DNA of 57,029 nucleotides from Candidatus Gastranaerophilales bacterium (GTDB taxonomy: Bacteria > Cyanobacteriota > Vampirovibrionia > Gastranaerophilales > UBA9579), in contig JAQVCB010000008.1 in assembly GCA_028689995.1 (NCBI GenBank), positions 1 to 57,029 of the forward strand, given 5' to 3'. Positions 43,550-52,379 of this stretch are shown one piece after another; position 1 is the stretch's first letter, and every line of letters starts with the position of its first letter. The notes beneath the pieces are model-generated. The model did no database searches. It was not told the DNA's origin and was given only the letters and a program-made list of their open reading frames with translations. The position numbers and the translations under genes were made by a program.

Positions 43550-45028
43550 ATGAAAAACATAGAACGTTCTAAAGGTGAAAACATAACAGAGCAAGTATTA
43601 TCTCAGCTATGTGACAATACTTTTCTTAAATTGTGGGTTTATCCAAACCTGTATACAGACAGAAAAGGAGGGAAAGAGCTTTGTGATGTTCTAGTGTTTT
43701 TCGAAAATCAAGTTTTTATCTTTTCTGTTAAAGATATAAAGTTTAACAAAGACAAGGAAGAGCAAGTTGCTTGGAAACGTTGGAAAAAGAAGGCTATCGA
43801 TGAATCAATAACACAGGTTATTGGAGCAGAAAGATGGATAAGAGAGTTTCCAGATAGGATTTTCTTAGATGCAAATTGTAAAAATCCTTTTCCTTTTGAC
43901 CTGAAAAAAGAAAATTTAATTGTGCATAAGATTATCGTTGCTCATGGTGCTGAAGTAGCTTGTAAAAAACAATCTGATAATAACATAGCAGGTAGTTTAG
44001 CAATAAGATATTCAGATAAGAATTATCTTTTAGATATTCCCTTTTGTCTTTCTCTTAACAAAAAGAATATTATTCACGTATTAGACAGTTACAACTTAGA
44101 AATTATTTTGAAAGAGCTGGATACTATCACTGATTTATCATCTTACTTTGAAATTAAGGAAAAAGCTATAGAATCTTTAAATTCACTTACATACTGTGGC
44201 GAAGAAGATTTACTAGCAAACTATTTAATGGATATTGACGAAGATACTAACAAACATTTAATAATACCCAAAGGAGAAGTATACACTGATTTATTTATAG
44301 AAGAAGGTACATGGGTTAATTTTTATAAATCTTCAGCATATTTAAGAAAAAAAGAAGCAGACAAAATATCTTACTTTTGGGATAATTTAATTCAAAATAC
44401 AGCTCAAAATATTCTTGATGGAATCATATTGGGAAACACTGATGTTTTTAATGGGAATAGTGCTACATTAGAAATGGCTAAAGAGCCACGTTTTATGCGT
44501 AGAGCGTTAGCTAATATGATAAAGGATTCTATTTTAGCATTTCCTGACAGTGATATGCCTGTTGTTAGATTATTAAAATCTATGCCCTCGTTTTTTCCAG
44601 ACCGTCGTTATATATTTTTGCAATTTAAATATCCTAAAAAAAATTCTGATAAAGAATATATTCCAATACGAAGACAAATGTTAGAACTTGCTTGTGCTAA
44701 TGAAAAGAATCAATTTCCAATATTAAAAAAAGTGATAGGCATAGCCATAGACGCACCTAAATATTCACATGAGAATTCAGAAGACTTTCTCTTACTAAAT
44801 TGTGAAAAATGGACTGAAGAACAAATAAATCATTATAATGAGATAAATAATCATATTTCTAATTTAGCTGCAAAAATACATAAAAATTGGGGAGTTGGAA
44901 CAGTTCAGGAATTTCCCGATGTACATAATAAAAGAAAAGTCAAAATAGGTCGTAATGAAAAATGTCTCTGTGGTTCGGGGAAAAAATATAAAAAATGCTG
45001 CATGTCAATAACGTCATACCGCCAATAA
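43550..45028 (+). CDS. Possible PD-(D/E)XK nuclease with C-terminal SEC-C zinc motif
   Basis: The C-terminus KIGRNEKCLCGSGKKYKKCC is a complete SEC-C zinc-binding motif. The N-terminal part (GGKELCDVLVFFENQVFIFSVKDIKF) has the D-x(12-14)-(x)xK layout of a restriction-endonuclease-like or NERD-like core, although the usual acidic residue before the lysine is Ser. The frame is open from 43409, but the first 47 residues look non-native; ATG 43550 is the more likely start (weak ribosome site). It overlaps the convergent recombinase by 15 bases. Defence or DNA-repair role inferred only. Confidence 0.6.
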   Translation: MKNIERSKGENITEQVLSQLCDNTFLKLWVYPNLYTDRKGGKELCDVLVFFENQVFIFSVKDIKFNKDKEEQVAWKRWKKKAIDESITQVIGAERWIREFPDRIFLDANCKNPFPFDLKKENLIVHKIIVAHGAEVACKKQSDNNIAGSLAIRYSDKNYLLDIPFCLSLNKKNIIHVLDSYNLEIILKELDTITDLSSYFEIKEKAIESLNSLTYCGEEDLLANYLMDIDEDTNKHLIIPKGEVYTDLFIEEGTWVNFYKSSAYLRKKEADKISYFWDNLIQNTAQNILDGIILGNTDVFNGNSATLEMAKEPRFMRRALANMIKDSILAFPDSDMPVVRLLKSMPSFFPDRRYIFLQFKYPKKNSDKEYIPIRRQMLELACANEKNQFPILKKVIGIAIDAPKYSHENSEDFLLLNCEKWTEEQINHYNEINNHISNLAAKIHKNWGVGTVQEFPDVHNKRKVKIGRNEKCLCGSGKKYKKCCMSITSYRQ

Positions 45029-45949
45029 TTTATCAATTTTATATTCTGGTGCATTTGTAATCCTGTTTATATTATGAGAATAAACCAAAGTAGTATTGAT
45101 ATTGGCATGTCTACCAAGTGCCTGAGCTTCTTGAATGCTTGCTCCACCCAAGAGACTTAACGTAATTGCTGTGTGTCTTAAGCTATGTGCTGTTAATCTA
45201 TCATTATTAAGACCTATATTTCTAAGATTTTGTTTTACTATTCTGCTTATTGTTCTTGTTGTTAGTCTTTTATTATGATTTCTATCGCTTAGAGAAGTAA
45301 ACAAAGGCTCTTTATCTTCAGCTTTACCTCTAGCCTGCAAATATTGATTTATAGGTTTCAATGATTCTGCCGTCAATAAAACAAATTCGTCTTTATTATC
45401 TCTACCTTTACCCTGTATCCAGAGAACTGCTTCACCAGAATTTTGTCTAATATCTTCTATATTTGCCCGTATAACTTCAATAGTTCTTAATCCGGTTCTT
45501 ATAAGAAGATTTAAAATTGCAAAATCTCTTTTGCCCTGTAAAGTTGTTCTGTCAATGCCATTTAAAAGCTCTTTTATTTGGCTAACTGTTAAAGGATCTT
45601 TTTTAAACGATCTGGATTGTTTTGCTCCCTTTATTCCCTTCGCAATATTAGGACATATTTTCATGGATTCTAACCATTCATAAAACTTTCTGACAGCAAC
45701 GAGATAATTAGATATAGTAAGAGCTGATAACTCCTGATTTATAAGGAATGATTTATAGGCTAAAATAGTCTCTCTTGAGTTTGATTCTATATTATTTATC
45801 CTAACCCATTCAAAAAATGGCTTTAAAGCTCTTCTATAGGTTGCCTTTGAATTTTCTTTTACGTCTTGAGCTGCAAGAAACCTTTCGACCAATTTTTGTA
45901 TACTATTTTCTATATTTAAATCTGTCGATATAGTTGTTAATAATTCCAT
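45014..45949 (-). CDS. Tyrosine recombinase (XerC/D-like)
   Basis: A SAM-like N-terminal DNA-binding domain (residues 10-100) is followed by the catalytic core with TGLRTIEV (Arg I), AHSLRHTAIT (His-x-x-Arg), LGRHANINTTLVYSH (His, then Tyr). ATG 45949 has AGAGG eight bases upstream and is preferred over an upstream in-frame ATG at 46006. 311 residues. Unlike the integrase at 51100 it has no N-terminal arm-binding domain, so it may resolve dimers of the element or move a nested unit. Confidence 0.88.
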   Translation of the reverse strand: MELLTTISTDLNIENSIQKLVERFLAAQDVKENSKATYRRALKPFFEWVRINNIESNSRETILAYKSFLINQELSALTISNYLVAVRKFYEWLESMKICPNIAKGIKGAKQSRSFKKDPLTVSQIKELLNGIDRTTLQGKRDFAILNLLIRTGLRTIEVIRANIEDIRQNSGEAVLWIQGKGRDNKDEFVLLTAESLKPINQYLQARGKAEDKEPLFTSLSDRNHNKRLTTRTISRIVKQNLRNIGLNNDRLTAHSLRHTAITLSLLGGASIQEAQALGRHANINTTLVYSHNINRITNAPEYKIDKLLAV

Positions 45950-46039
45950 ATTAAATACCTCTTTAATTACGACATTAATTTTACGAGCTAAAGAAGATTC
46001 CGGCATGGATTTATGCCATGCCGGACTATAATTTATTAA

Positions 46040-46813
46040 TCATATCCCTGCTTTTAAGATTTTATCTGCCGCTGAAATAATCCTTTGAGCATTTTTATCA
46101 GAAAGTTTGTCATCTTTTAACCAGTTTTGGATGTAGCCTCTACAGTATTCAGAGCCTTCCATTCCAAGACTTTCCAGACATAGTAAGGCTGTTGCTTCTG
46201 CTTCAACTTCTATAATATTTCTTGATAAGTCTTCATTATCTGTTAAAACTTCTTTACTTGTATGTCCTAGTACTATATGTGCTAGTTCATGGAATAAAGT
46301 CTTCAATGGCAATTGGGCTAATGGATTAATAGCTATTTCATTCTCAAACGTAGAATATCCTTGGCAGTTCCCATTAAGTGTTGTAAAATGTATTTCTTTA
46401 ATATTTAACTCTGTTAACGCCTTATCCTTACACCAGTTAATAGAAATATCTTCAACGTTAACCTGTTTCCCTTCTGTCTGTGATAAAGAAAACCAATAAT
46501 TCTTATAAGTGAAGCTATTATACTTAATTACTTCTTCTTCACCGGTATCATTATTGGTTTTCTTATAACTTTTAGTAACAGGCAAGCATAAATATATTGC
46601 TTTGCTTCCCTTTTTAATATGTCTATCTTTTGCTTTCCATTGATTGAAAGTAGCTAGCGGACTTATTTCAATTCCTTTTGAGATGCACTGCGACATGGCA
46701 AGGAGTCTATTACCTAGACTATAGTTATAAAATGCCTTATAAGCTTCAAGTAATTTCCCGGGTTTTGTAATAGCTTCATTTAATAACTCACTAAAATTCA
46801 ATTCTTTTTTCAT
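46040..46813 (-). CDS. ArdC-like antirestriction / ssDNA-binding zincin
   Basis: ArdC proteins combine an N-terminal single-strand DNA-binding domain (DUF1738) with a zinc metallopeptidase-like domain and protect incoming mobile DNA. The first part (NYSLGNRLLAMSQC, PLATFNQWKAKDRHIKKGSKAIYLCLPV) fits DUF1738; HELAHIVLGH and VEAEATALLCLE are the HExxH and downstream zincin residues. A GGAGG site precedes the ATG. It is the best sign that this element transfers as single-stranded DNA or meets restriction. Confidence 0.82.
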   Translation of the reverse strand: MKKELNFSELLNEAITKPGKLLEAYKAFYNYSLGNRLLAMSQCISKGIEISPLATFNQWKAKDRHIKKGSKAIYLCLPVTKSYKKTNNDTGEEEVIKYNSFTYKNYWFSLSQTEGKQVNVEDISINWCKDKALTELNIKEIHFTTLNGNCQGYSTFENEIAINPLAQLPLKTLFHELAHIVLGHTSKEVLTDNEDLSRNIIEVEAEATALLCLESLGMEGSEYCRGYIQNWLKDDKLSDKNAQRIISAADKILKAGI

Positions 46814-46931
46814 AATAATGCCTCCTTTTGCAAATATAATTACAATTTGTGATCACACAGAAGGCATATAGTAAAATTATGCTATAATATTGATGTAATT
46901 AAATATGATTGCCTTTTGGTGATCTATTTTT

Positions 46932-47045
46932 CTAAGCCATGATGTTATCAGCATCGTGGCTTAGTGCTTAATATATATTATTTTGAATTCCTATGTCTCT
47001 TATTATGTTTGCATAAAGCATGTTACTATATATGTAAACATGCTT
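46932..47045. other. Palindromes in a 375-base gene-free stretch (candidate operator or origin)
   Basis: CTAAGCCATGATG (46932-46944) pairs with CATCGTGGCTTAG (46952-46964), 13 bp with one G-T. AAGCATGTT (47016-47024) pairs with AACATGCTT (47037-47045). No T-run follows on either strand, so these are unlikely to be terminators. The stretch 46814-47189 separates the ArdC-like gene from the IS1595-derived gene and also holds near-repeats of ACATG; a replication origin or nick site is possible but unproven. Confidence 0.4.
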
Positions 47046-47189
47046 CAATACATTATATTGCTTATTTTACATGTCTTAACATGCGATAGAGGGCTAATAA
47101 AAAGGTTATTTATAATATGTTATTAAGACACTGAGGATTTTTTTAGTATTTTATAAGTCTTTTTTGAGATTTCTATTGATAATAATTGA

Positions 47190-47786
47190 TTATAGTTTGT
47201 TAGTTTTTAGTAGATTCAGCAAAGTTTTATAGATAAGATCGGCATTTTTGTTATGATTCCATCTAAAAGCACTTTCTTTTATATATTTGTTAATTAAACT
47301 GTCTTTTATTCCTTCAAACTTTTTAACTCTACTCTCATGATATTCAAAGAATTCATCTATTATTTTTTTCATCTGCTCTAAATTGCAGTTATTCTGCTTA
47401 CGGGAAAAACTTCCTTTCTCGTAATTACCTGTCATATATTGATCGATAAAAGTATCAATAATTTCTGCATATTCTACACAAATAACTCCGGTATTTGAAC
47501 CAATTTCAACCTTAAATTTTTTATAACTTTGAGAATTTAAAGTATTAGAATACATTGTCAAGTTTCCAATTGCTCTGCATGTGATTCCTCTTGTAATTTC
47601 ATCATTCTCGCAAGGTATATATTGATATTTTTTTAAAATTACATCTCTAAAATTATTAAAATATTTATCAATTGTATTTCTACTCAAATTTATTTCTTTA
47701 CTAGTTTCGGTAGAAGTTAAATCCTCCGAGAAGTATCTGAGGATTTTTTTTATTTTATAACCACTTAATTTTGAGTATTTAAACAT
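47190..47786 (-). CDS. IS1595-family transposase-derived protein lacking the DDE core
   Basis: The N-terminus LSGYKIKKILRYFSEDLTST, then SKEINLSRNTIDKYFNNFRD matches the helix-turn-helix start of IS1595/IS1016 transposases, and the C-terminus HESRVKKFEGIKDSL, then KESAFRWNHNKNADLIYKTL matches their end. The middle, where the family has an ESYFGG-type core, has no recognisable DDE or DDN residues. The frame is intact (198 residues). It may be a domesticated DNA-binding protein or a decaying copy. Confidence 0.62.
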   Translation of the reverse strand: MFKYSKLSGYKIKKILRYFSEDLTSTETSKEINLSRNTIDKYFNNFRDVILKKYQYIPCENDEITRGITCRAIGNLTMYSNTLNSQSYKKFKVEIGSNTGVICVEYAEIIDTFIDQYMTGNYEKGSFSRKQNNCNLEQMKKIIDEFFEYHESRVKKFEGIKDSLINKYIKESAFRWNHNKNADLIYKTLLNLLKTNKL

Positions 47787-47936
47787 ATTTGATGCCTACT
47801 GTTTATATTTATTCTTGGCAAGGTTTTTAGTATTAAATTCTATTATACAGAGAAAAAAATAAAGCCAAGTAAATAAAAAAATATATAAGTAGAATTATTA
47901 TATTTTAGAAAGAAAATTTTAAAAGGAGAGAAACAA

Positions 47937-48125
47937 ATGAAAGAAAACTTTTTATCGGTTAAAGAAACCGCAAACTACTTAAAGAGTAGTACTTCAACAA
48001 TATACAATTACATCTGTAGCAAGAAGATTCCAGCAAATATATTTATCAAACTAGGGTCAAAAGTGTTATTTATTGAGTCAAAGCTAAATGAGTGGTTATT
48101 TTCTAAAGGAAAAGGAGGCAATTAA
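47937..48125 (+). CDS. Excisionase-like helix-turn-helix protein
   Basis: 62 residues with a MerR-like HTH_17 fold: FLSVKETANYLKSSTSTIYNYICSKKIPANIFIKLGSKVLFIESKLNEWL. AAAGGAGAG lies before the ATG. It is followed within 2-16 bases by two further genes, so it may regulate or start the replication-like operon 47937-50239 rather than act in excision. Confidence 0.82.
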   Translation: MKENFLSVKETANYLKSSTSTIYNYICSKKIPANIFIKLGSKVLFIESKLNEWLFSKGKGGN

Positions 48126-48127
48126 CA

Positions 48128-48589
48128 ATGTCAAAGTATTATTTAAGAGAAATAAGTTATTTATTAGAAGGTACAAATCTTAATTCTAAAACGAAGGAGC
48201 TACTTGAAGGGTTTAAAACGTGGATTGATAATGGAAATTCGTTAACACCAAAACAACTACAAACTTTAAAAGATATAGAAAAAATGGATCAAGATTGCAC
48301 TAAATACTTATCTTTAATAGATAAGTATTTAGCTATTAAAGAATACGATATAAATAATGATTGTGACAGTTTTAAATTAGAAAAAATCCGTGAGCAAATG
48401 CTCAATTACAGTGTTATATATCCAAATCAGAAAAATGACATAGATAGAGTTAATAATAGTAATGCTTATAACCAAATTAAAACAGAAGAGCATCAGGAAG
48501 AAGTGAAAAAATATAAGCTTCGACAGGCAAGCATGAGACAAGAAGCTAAAAAGGAAAATAAAGAAAACAAATGGTCAATATATGATTAG
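48128..48589 (+). CDS. Hypothetical protein in the DUF3987 operon
   Basis: 153 residues, soluble and helical, ending in a charged region (KKYKLRQASMRQEAKKENKE). No family recognised. It begins two bases after the preceding gene and ends 15 bases before the DUF3987 gene, so the three are one operon and it probably assists replication or mobilisation. Confidence 0.7.
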   Translation: MSKYYLREISYLLEGTNLNSKTKELLEGFKTWIDNGNSLTPKQLQTLKDIEKMDQDCTKYLSLIDKYLAIKEYDINNDCDSFKLEKIREQMLNYSVIYPNQKNDIDRVNNSNAYNQIKTEEHQEEVKKYKLRQASMRQEAKKENKENKWSIYD

Positions 48590-48604
48590 AATGGGGAATA
48601 TGAT

Positions 48605-50239
48605 ATGCTGAAAAATTTTGAGAAGATTAAACTAAATTGTATGGTACTAAATGAGATAGTGAGTAATGAGAACAATATTCGGGTTATTGCTAATACAGGT
48701 ATGATAGCTTTTGTATGCGATGGATGCGGGATATGTACCGAAAATATCCCTGAAAAGGTACCTCTACCTCTTGATATAAAAGAAAAATTTATTAACTATT
48801 GTAATCAATGGTTAACGGAACATAAACAGAATAAATTAAGTTGTAGCAATATATGCGGTGATCTTGGCGGTTTATGCAACAAATGCCAATACAATGGTAT
48901 AATAGAATCCCCTCTAGACCTTGGAGACATAGTAAATGTAGAAAATAATTCTGTTAAATTTCCAATAGATTCACTCCCATATATTTTTAAAGAGTATACA
49001 TTACGTGCATCCCAAGCAGTTAAATGCCCACCTGATTTCATTGCCACAATATTACTGGCATGTGCTGGGTCATTAATAGGAACTGCAAGACAAATCAAGG
49101 TTTCACCTACATGGCTCTTATATCCAAATCTGTATGCTTGCCTTGTAGGATCTCCTTCATCTAAGAAGTCTCCAGCGATTAGCCAGATAATGAAGTATAT
49201 TCACGAGATTGAAGAGACCTTAGAAGAGCAATATCAAACCAAATTGAGTGAATATGAGCTCAAATTAAAACAAAATAAAAATCAAGGCAAGATTACAATA
49301 CCAACTAAGCCAACGATAGAAAGAATTATAACAAATAATACTACTGTTGAGGCACTTGTTGAGCTATTATCACAGAATCCAAGAGGGATATTACTTGTTT
49401 CAGATGAGCTTAAAAGTTGGATTAATAGTATGGGGGAATATAAAAGAACAAACAATGCCGACAAACAATTCTATTTAACGGCATGGAATGGTGATAGGTA
49501 TGTACAAGATCGTAAAGGCAAGCCTCCAATTATTGCTAATAAAACCTTAATAAGTGTACTAGGTGGAGTACAGCCCTCAGTAATCAGGGATATGGATGAT
49601 ATAGGAGATGGCTTCTTTGAAAGAATCATATTTTCATATCCAGATAATAATAATTATTTTGGGTCAACAGACTTTGAAGTTGATTCTAACCTAGAAAACC
49701 AGTTAAGAACTTGCTTTAATGATTTGTATAAATTTTTGTACAGTGGATCGAAAGTTATAGAACTTGAGCCCGATGCGAGACAACGCTTTAAAGACTGGGA
49801 AAAAAAATTAGAAGACATGGTTAATTTTAAACACTTTAATCCAATATTTGAGGCTTTATACTGCAAAATATCTGGTACTACTGCTAAGTTAGCCTTAATA
49901 ATTCATACAGTGAAAGCTATCACAGGTAATAGCTCTGAAAAAGTGACAAAAGAGACAATGATATCTGCCATTACCATAACAAATTATTATCTACAGCATT
50001 CAAAACAGGTAATTGGTCTAATATCCAAAGAAGTAACGAGTAAGATTACTCATGCAGTATATAAATGGATTTGTAAAAAGGGGTATACATTTGTTACTCC
50101 ATCACAGGTCTCAAAATATAAAGTTGGTGGCATCAAAACTGCCGACGAAGCTAGGGAAATATTAAATCAGCTAATACACGATAAAAAGATGATATATGAT
50201 ACCAACAAAAAAAGGTATCTAGTAATATATGAAAATTAA
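48605..50239 (+). CDS. DUF3987 protein (primase/helicase-like)
   Basis: DUF3987 proteins are ATPases of plasmids and integrative elements that resemble replicative helicase-primases. A Walker A-like loop GSPSSKKSPAISQIM, LLVSDELKSWINSM (Walker B-like) and GGVQPSVIRDMDDIGDGFFERIIFSYP match the family. The first 110 residues carry a cysteine-rich region (VCDGCGICTEN, CSNICGDLGGLCNKC) that could bind zinc or an iron-sulfur cluster and is unusual. The C-terminal 80 residues look like a winged helix. Confidence 0.8.
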   Translation: MLKNFEKIKLNCMVLNEIVSNENNIRVIANTGMIAFVCDGCGICTENIPEKVPLPLDIKEKFINYCNQWLTEHKQNKLSCSNICGDLGGLCNKCQYNGIIESPLDLGDIVNVENNSVKFPIDSLPYIFKEYTLRASQAVKCPPDFIATILLACAGSLIGTARQIKVSPTWLLYPNLYACLVGSPSSKKSPAISQIMKYIHEIEETLEEQYQTKLSEYELKLKQNKNQGKITIPTKPTIERIITNNTTVEALVELLSQNPRGILLVSDELKSWINSMGEYKRTNNADKQFYLTAWNGDRYVQDRKGKPPIIANKTLISVLGGVQPSVIRDMDDIGDGFFERIIFSYPDNNNYFGSTDFEVDSNLENQLRTCFNDLYKFLYSGSKVIELEPDARQRFKDWEKKLEDMVNFKHFNPIFEALYCKISGTTAKLALIIHTVKAITGNSSEKVTKETMISAITITNYYLQHSKQVIGLISKEVTSKITHAVYKWICKKGYTFVTPSQVSKYKVGGIKTADEAREILNQLIHDKKMIYDTNKKRYLVIYEN

Positions 50240-50820
50240 ATAAATAAAGGTTATTAATTCGAAAAGCATTTACAGGTTTAACCTTTAAAAATGTAAGTAT
50301 AATAAGGTTCTTCTAAAATATCGAGCATTTCGAGTACTTCTATATAAAGAAAAAATTAGAAATAATATAAAAATTAGGTTATTAAAGATATATTTAATAT
50401 GGAGTACCTTATTATTATTTATCTCTTTTAATTTTGAGCCTTTCTTATCTTTCATATAAGGATAGTCGTATTTTCGACAAAAGGGATAAGTTTCTTTATT
50501 AGCCTATGTTTCAGGCTAAATACCTACTCTCGACATGTATGTAAATTACCCGAATAATAAATAGAAGCTACAACCTACTATTAGTTTTATACCCCAGCTT
50601 TGACTACTTTGGAAAGCTGTATTGATAGTTAAATGTATCTATTTACACTTATCAAGTATTAAATAACATTTATTTTAACAAATTATAATAACTTCTTTTT
50701 GGGAAATATCAATTTCAGACTTCTTATACATACATAAAAATATCAAAGGGGTATCATATCAGGTTATCTCAATAACCTGTCAATAAAAAAGTGTGAATTA
50801 AAAAATATGGAGGGGATTTA
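50240..50820. other. Gene-free stretch with short palindromes
   Basis: 581 bases without a supported gene between the DUF3987 gene and the second excisionase gene. It holds TTAGCCT-ATGTTTC-AGGCTAA (50499-50519), CAGGTTAT-CTCA-ATAACCTG (50760-50779) and TCGTATTTTCGA (50466-50477). The second palindrome lies 41 bases before the excisionase start and could be an operator. The length and AT-richness next to a replication-like gene would suit an origin, which is only a guess. Confidence 0.35.
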
Positions 50821-51036
50821 ATGGGTACAAGTAGCATAGAAATTGAATTTATGGAAGTTGCAGACCTTGCAGAATGGCTGCATGTTAATGTTAAAACAAT
50901 CTACAATCTAATTTCTGCAAGTAATAAAGGCAAAAAAGGAATATCTAAAGACTTTTATATAAAAGTTGGAAAGAAAGTACTTTTTGTCAAGAGCAAAGTA
51001 GAGATAGGGGTGCTAGCTGGAACTTTCATATCTTGA
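50821..51036 (+). CDS. Excisionase-like helix-turn-helix protein next to the integrase
   Basis: 71 residues, MEVADLAEWLHVNVKTIYNLISASNKGKKGISKDFYIKVGKKVLFVKSKVE, an HTH_17 fold as in Xis proteins. The strong GGAGGGG before the ATG supports the start. It precedes the integrase gene by 63 bases on the same strand, the usual place for a recombination directionality factor. Confidence 0.82.
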   Translation: MGTSSIEIEFMEVADLAEWLHVNVKTIYNLISASNKGKKGISKDFYIKVGKKVLFVKSKVEIGVLAGTFIS

Positions 51037-51099
51037 AATTAATCACTATCTGGAATATTAGTGATTTTATAAAACTGGTGAAGTGGAATTTTAAATTAA

Positions 51100-52167
51100 A
51101 TGAGTGTTTTTGAACGAATAAATAAGAGAGGCAAAAAAGAATATTACTTCCGATTCAAGATTGACGGACAAGAATACTATAAGACTGTCAAAGAAGCTAC
51201 AAGTAGATCTGACGCTGAAAAAGCTGAAGCTGTTGTTAGAAGTGATCTTCTGAGGGGAAACTATAGCTTAGCTGAAGGCAGAAAAGGAACAATGCTCTTT
51301 GATAAGCTTGTTGAGAAGTATAAAGAGTACTCAAAAAACAATAAAAAAACTTGGAAAACTGAAGAAGGTAAGGTTGATAGAATAACTCAATACTTTAAAG
51401 GAAAAAGACTAAAAGATATTACCCCTGCTGTAATTGAAGAATTTAAGACATTTAGAAAAAATAGTAAATCTAAAAGAGGAACTATAACAAGTGGTGCAAC
51501 AGTAAATAGAGACTTGGCTTTGATAAAGAGAATGTTCTCAATTGCAGTAAATAACGGATATATTGATAAAAATCCAGCTCTCAATTGTAAAGTTCCTATG
51601 TTCCAAGAAAATAATGAGATTATTCGCTACCTGAGTAATGAAGAAGAACAGAATCTAATAGAGGCATGTAGTGCTGAATATTCTTATTTAAGACCTATAG
51701 TTCTTACTGCACTCCAAAGTGGACTTAGATATGGGGAACTAATTAATCTGAGATGGAGTGAAAATATAGATTTAAAGAATTGTTTAATAATCCTAACTAA
51801 AGATATGACTAAGTCCAAAAAGAAAAGGATTATCCCCATTTCTTCCATACTATTTGAAGAATATGAAGAATTGAGTAAAAAAAAGACCGAAGATTATTTA
51901 TTTGCTAATCCTAAAACAGGAAAACCATATGGAACTATTAGAAAAGCTTGGATAACAGTGAAAGCAAAAGCCAAAATTGATCCTGAATTTAGATTTCATG
52001 ATCTAAGACATAGTTTTGCCACTAAATTAATGGATAACAATATTAATGTTGGTGTAATAAAGGATTTACTGGGGCATAGCTCTTTATCAATTACACAAAA
52101 GTACGCTCATGCAAAAGATAATACGAAAAGAATGGCTGTGGAAGTTTTAGCAGTTGGATATAAATAG
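51100..52167 (+). CDS. int: Tyrosine integrase of the tRNA-Phe element
   Basis: A three-part phage-type integrase: N-terminal arm-binding domain (KKEYYFRFKIDGQEYYKTVK), core-binding domain (about 65-165) and catalytic domain with SGLRYGELINLRW (Arg I), FRFHDLRHSFATKL (His-x-x-Arg), LGHSSLSITQKYAHAKD (His and the nucleophile Tyr). 355 residues is normal. It reads toward the intact tRNA-Phe 213 bases away, so it is very probably the enzyme that recombines the 46-bp repeats. Confidence 0.96.
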   Translation: MSVFERINKRGKKEYYFRFKIDGQEYYKTVKEATSRSDAEKAEAVVRSDLLRGNYSLAEGRKGTMLFDKLVEKYKEYSKNNKKTWKTEEGKVDRITQYFKGKRLKDITPAVIEEFKTFRKNSKSKRGTITSGATVNRDLALIKRMFSIAVNNGYIDKNPALNCKVPMFQENNEIIRYLSNEEEQNLIEACSAEYSYLRPIVLTALQSGLRYGELINLRWSENIDLKNCLIILTKDMTKSKKKRIIPISSILFEEYEELSKKKTEDYLFANPKTGKPYGTIRKAWITVKAKAKIDPEFRFHDLRHSFATKLMDNNINVGVIKDLLGHSSLSITQKYAHAKDNTKRMAVEVLAVGYK

Positions 52168-52223
52168 AATGATTTATATTATTGATTATTACTCTTTGTT
52201 TTATATTTCTTATAATTTATTTA

Positions 52224-52252
52224 CCAGCAATATTGCTGGTTTTTTCTTTTTT
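52224..52252 (+). terminator. Rho-independent terminator after the integrase
   Basis: The palindrome CCAGCAATATTGCTGG (52224-52239) is followed by TTTTTTCTTTTTT, ending plus-strand transcription of int before it meets the tRNA. Confidence 0.9.
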
Positions 52253-52311
52253 AAACTATATATTTCTTATATCATGCCTTTATTTCCCGCTCTTTCTTAC
52301 TACATTCGTAG

Positions 52312-52328
52312 GGGGAGATATAGGGGAG
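52312..52328 (+). repeat. 17-bp repeat inside right end (candidate arm-type site)
   Basis: GGGGAGATATAGGGGAG, identical to 24191-24207 and in the same orientation, 52 bases inside the right attachment repeat. Confidence 0.6.
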
Positions 52329-52379
52329 AAGAACATAAAATCTAAAATTCAAGAATCGCTGAAAGTGAACAAATAAAAT

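Noticed and set aside
52154-52376. Two hydrophobic frames after the integrase
   Set aside because: They overlap the int terminator and the end repeat and have no ribosome site; AT-rich chance frames.
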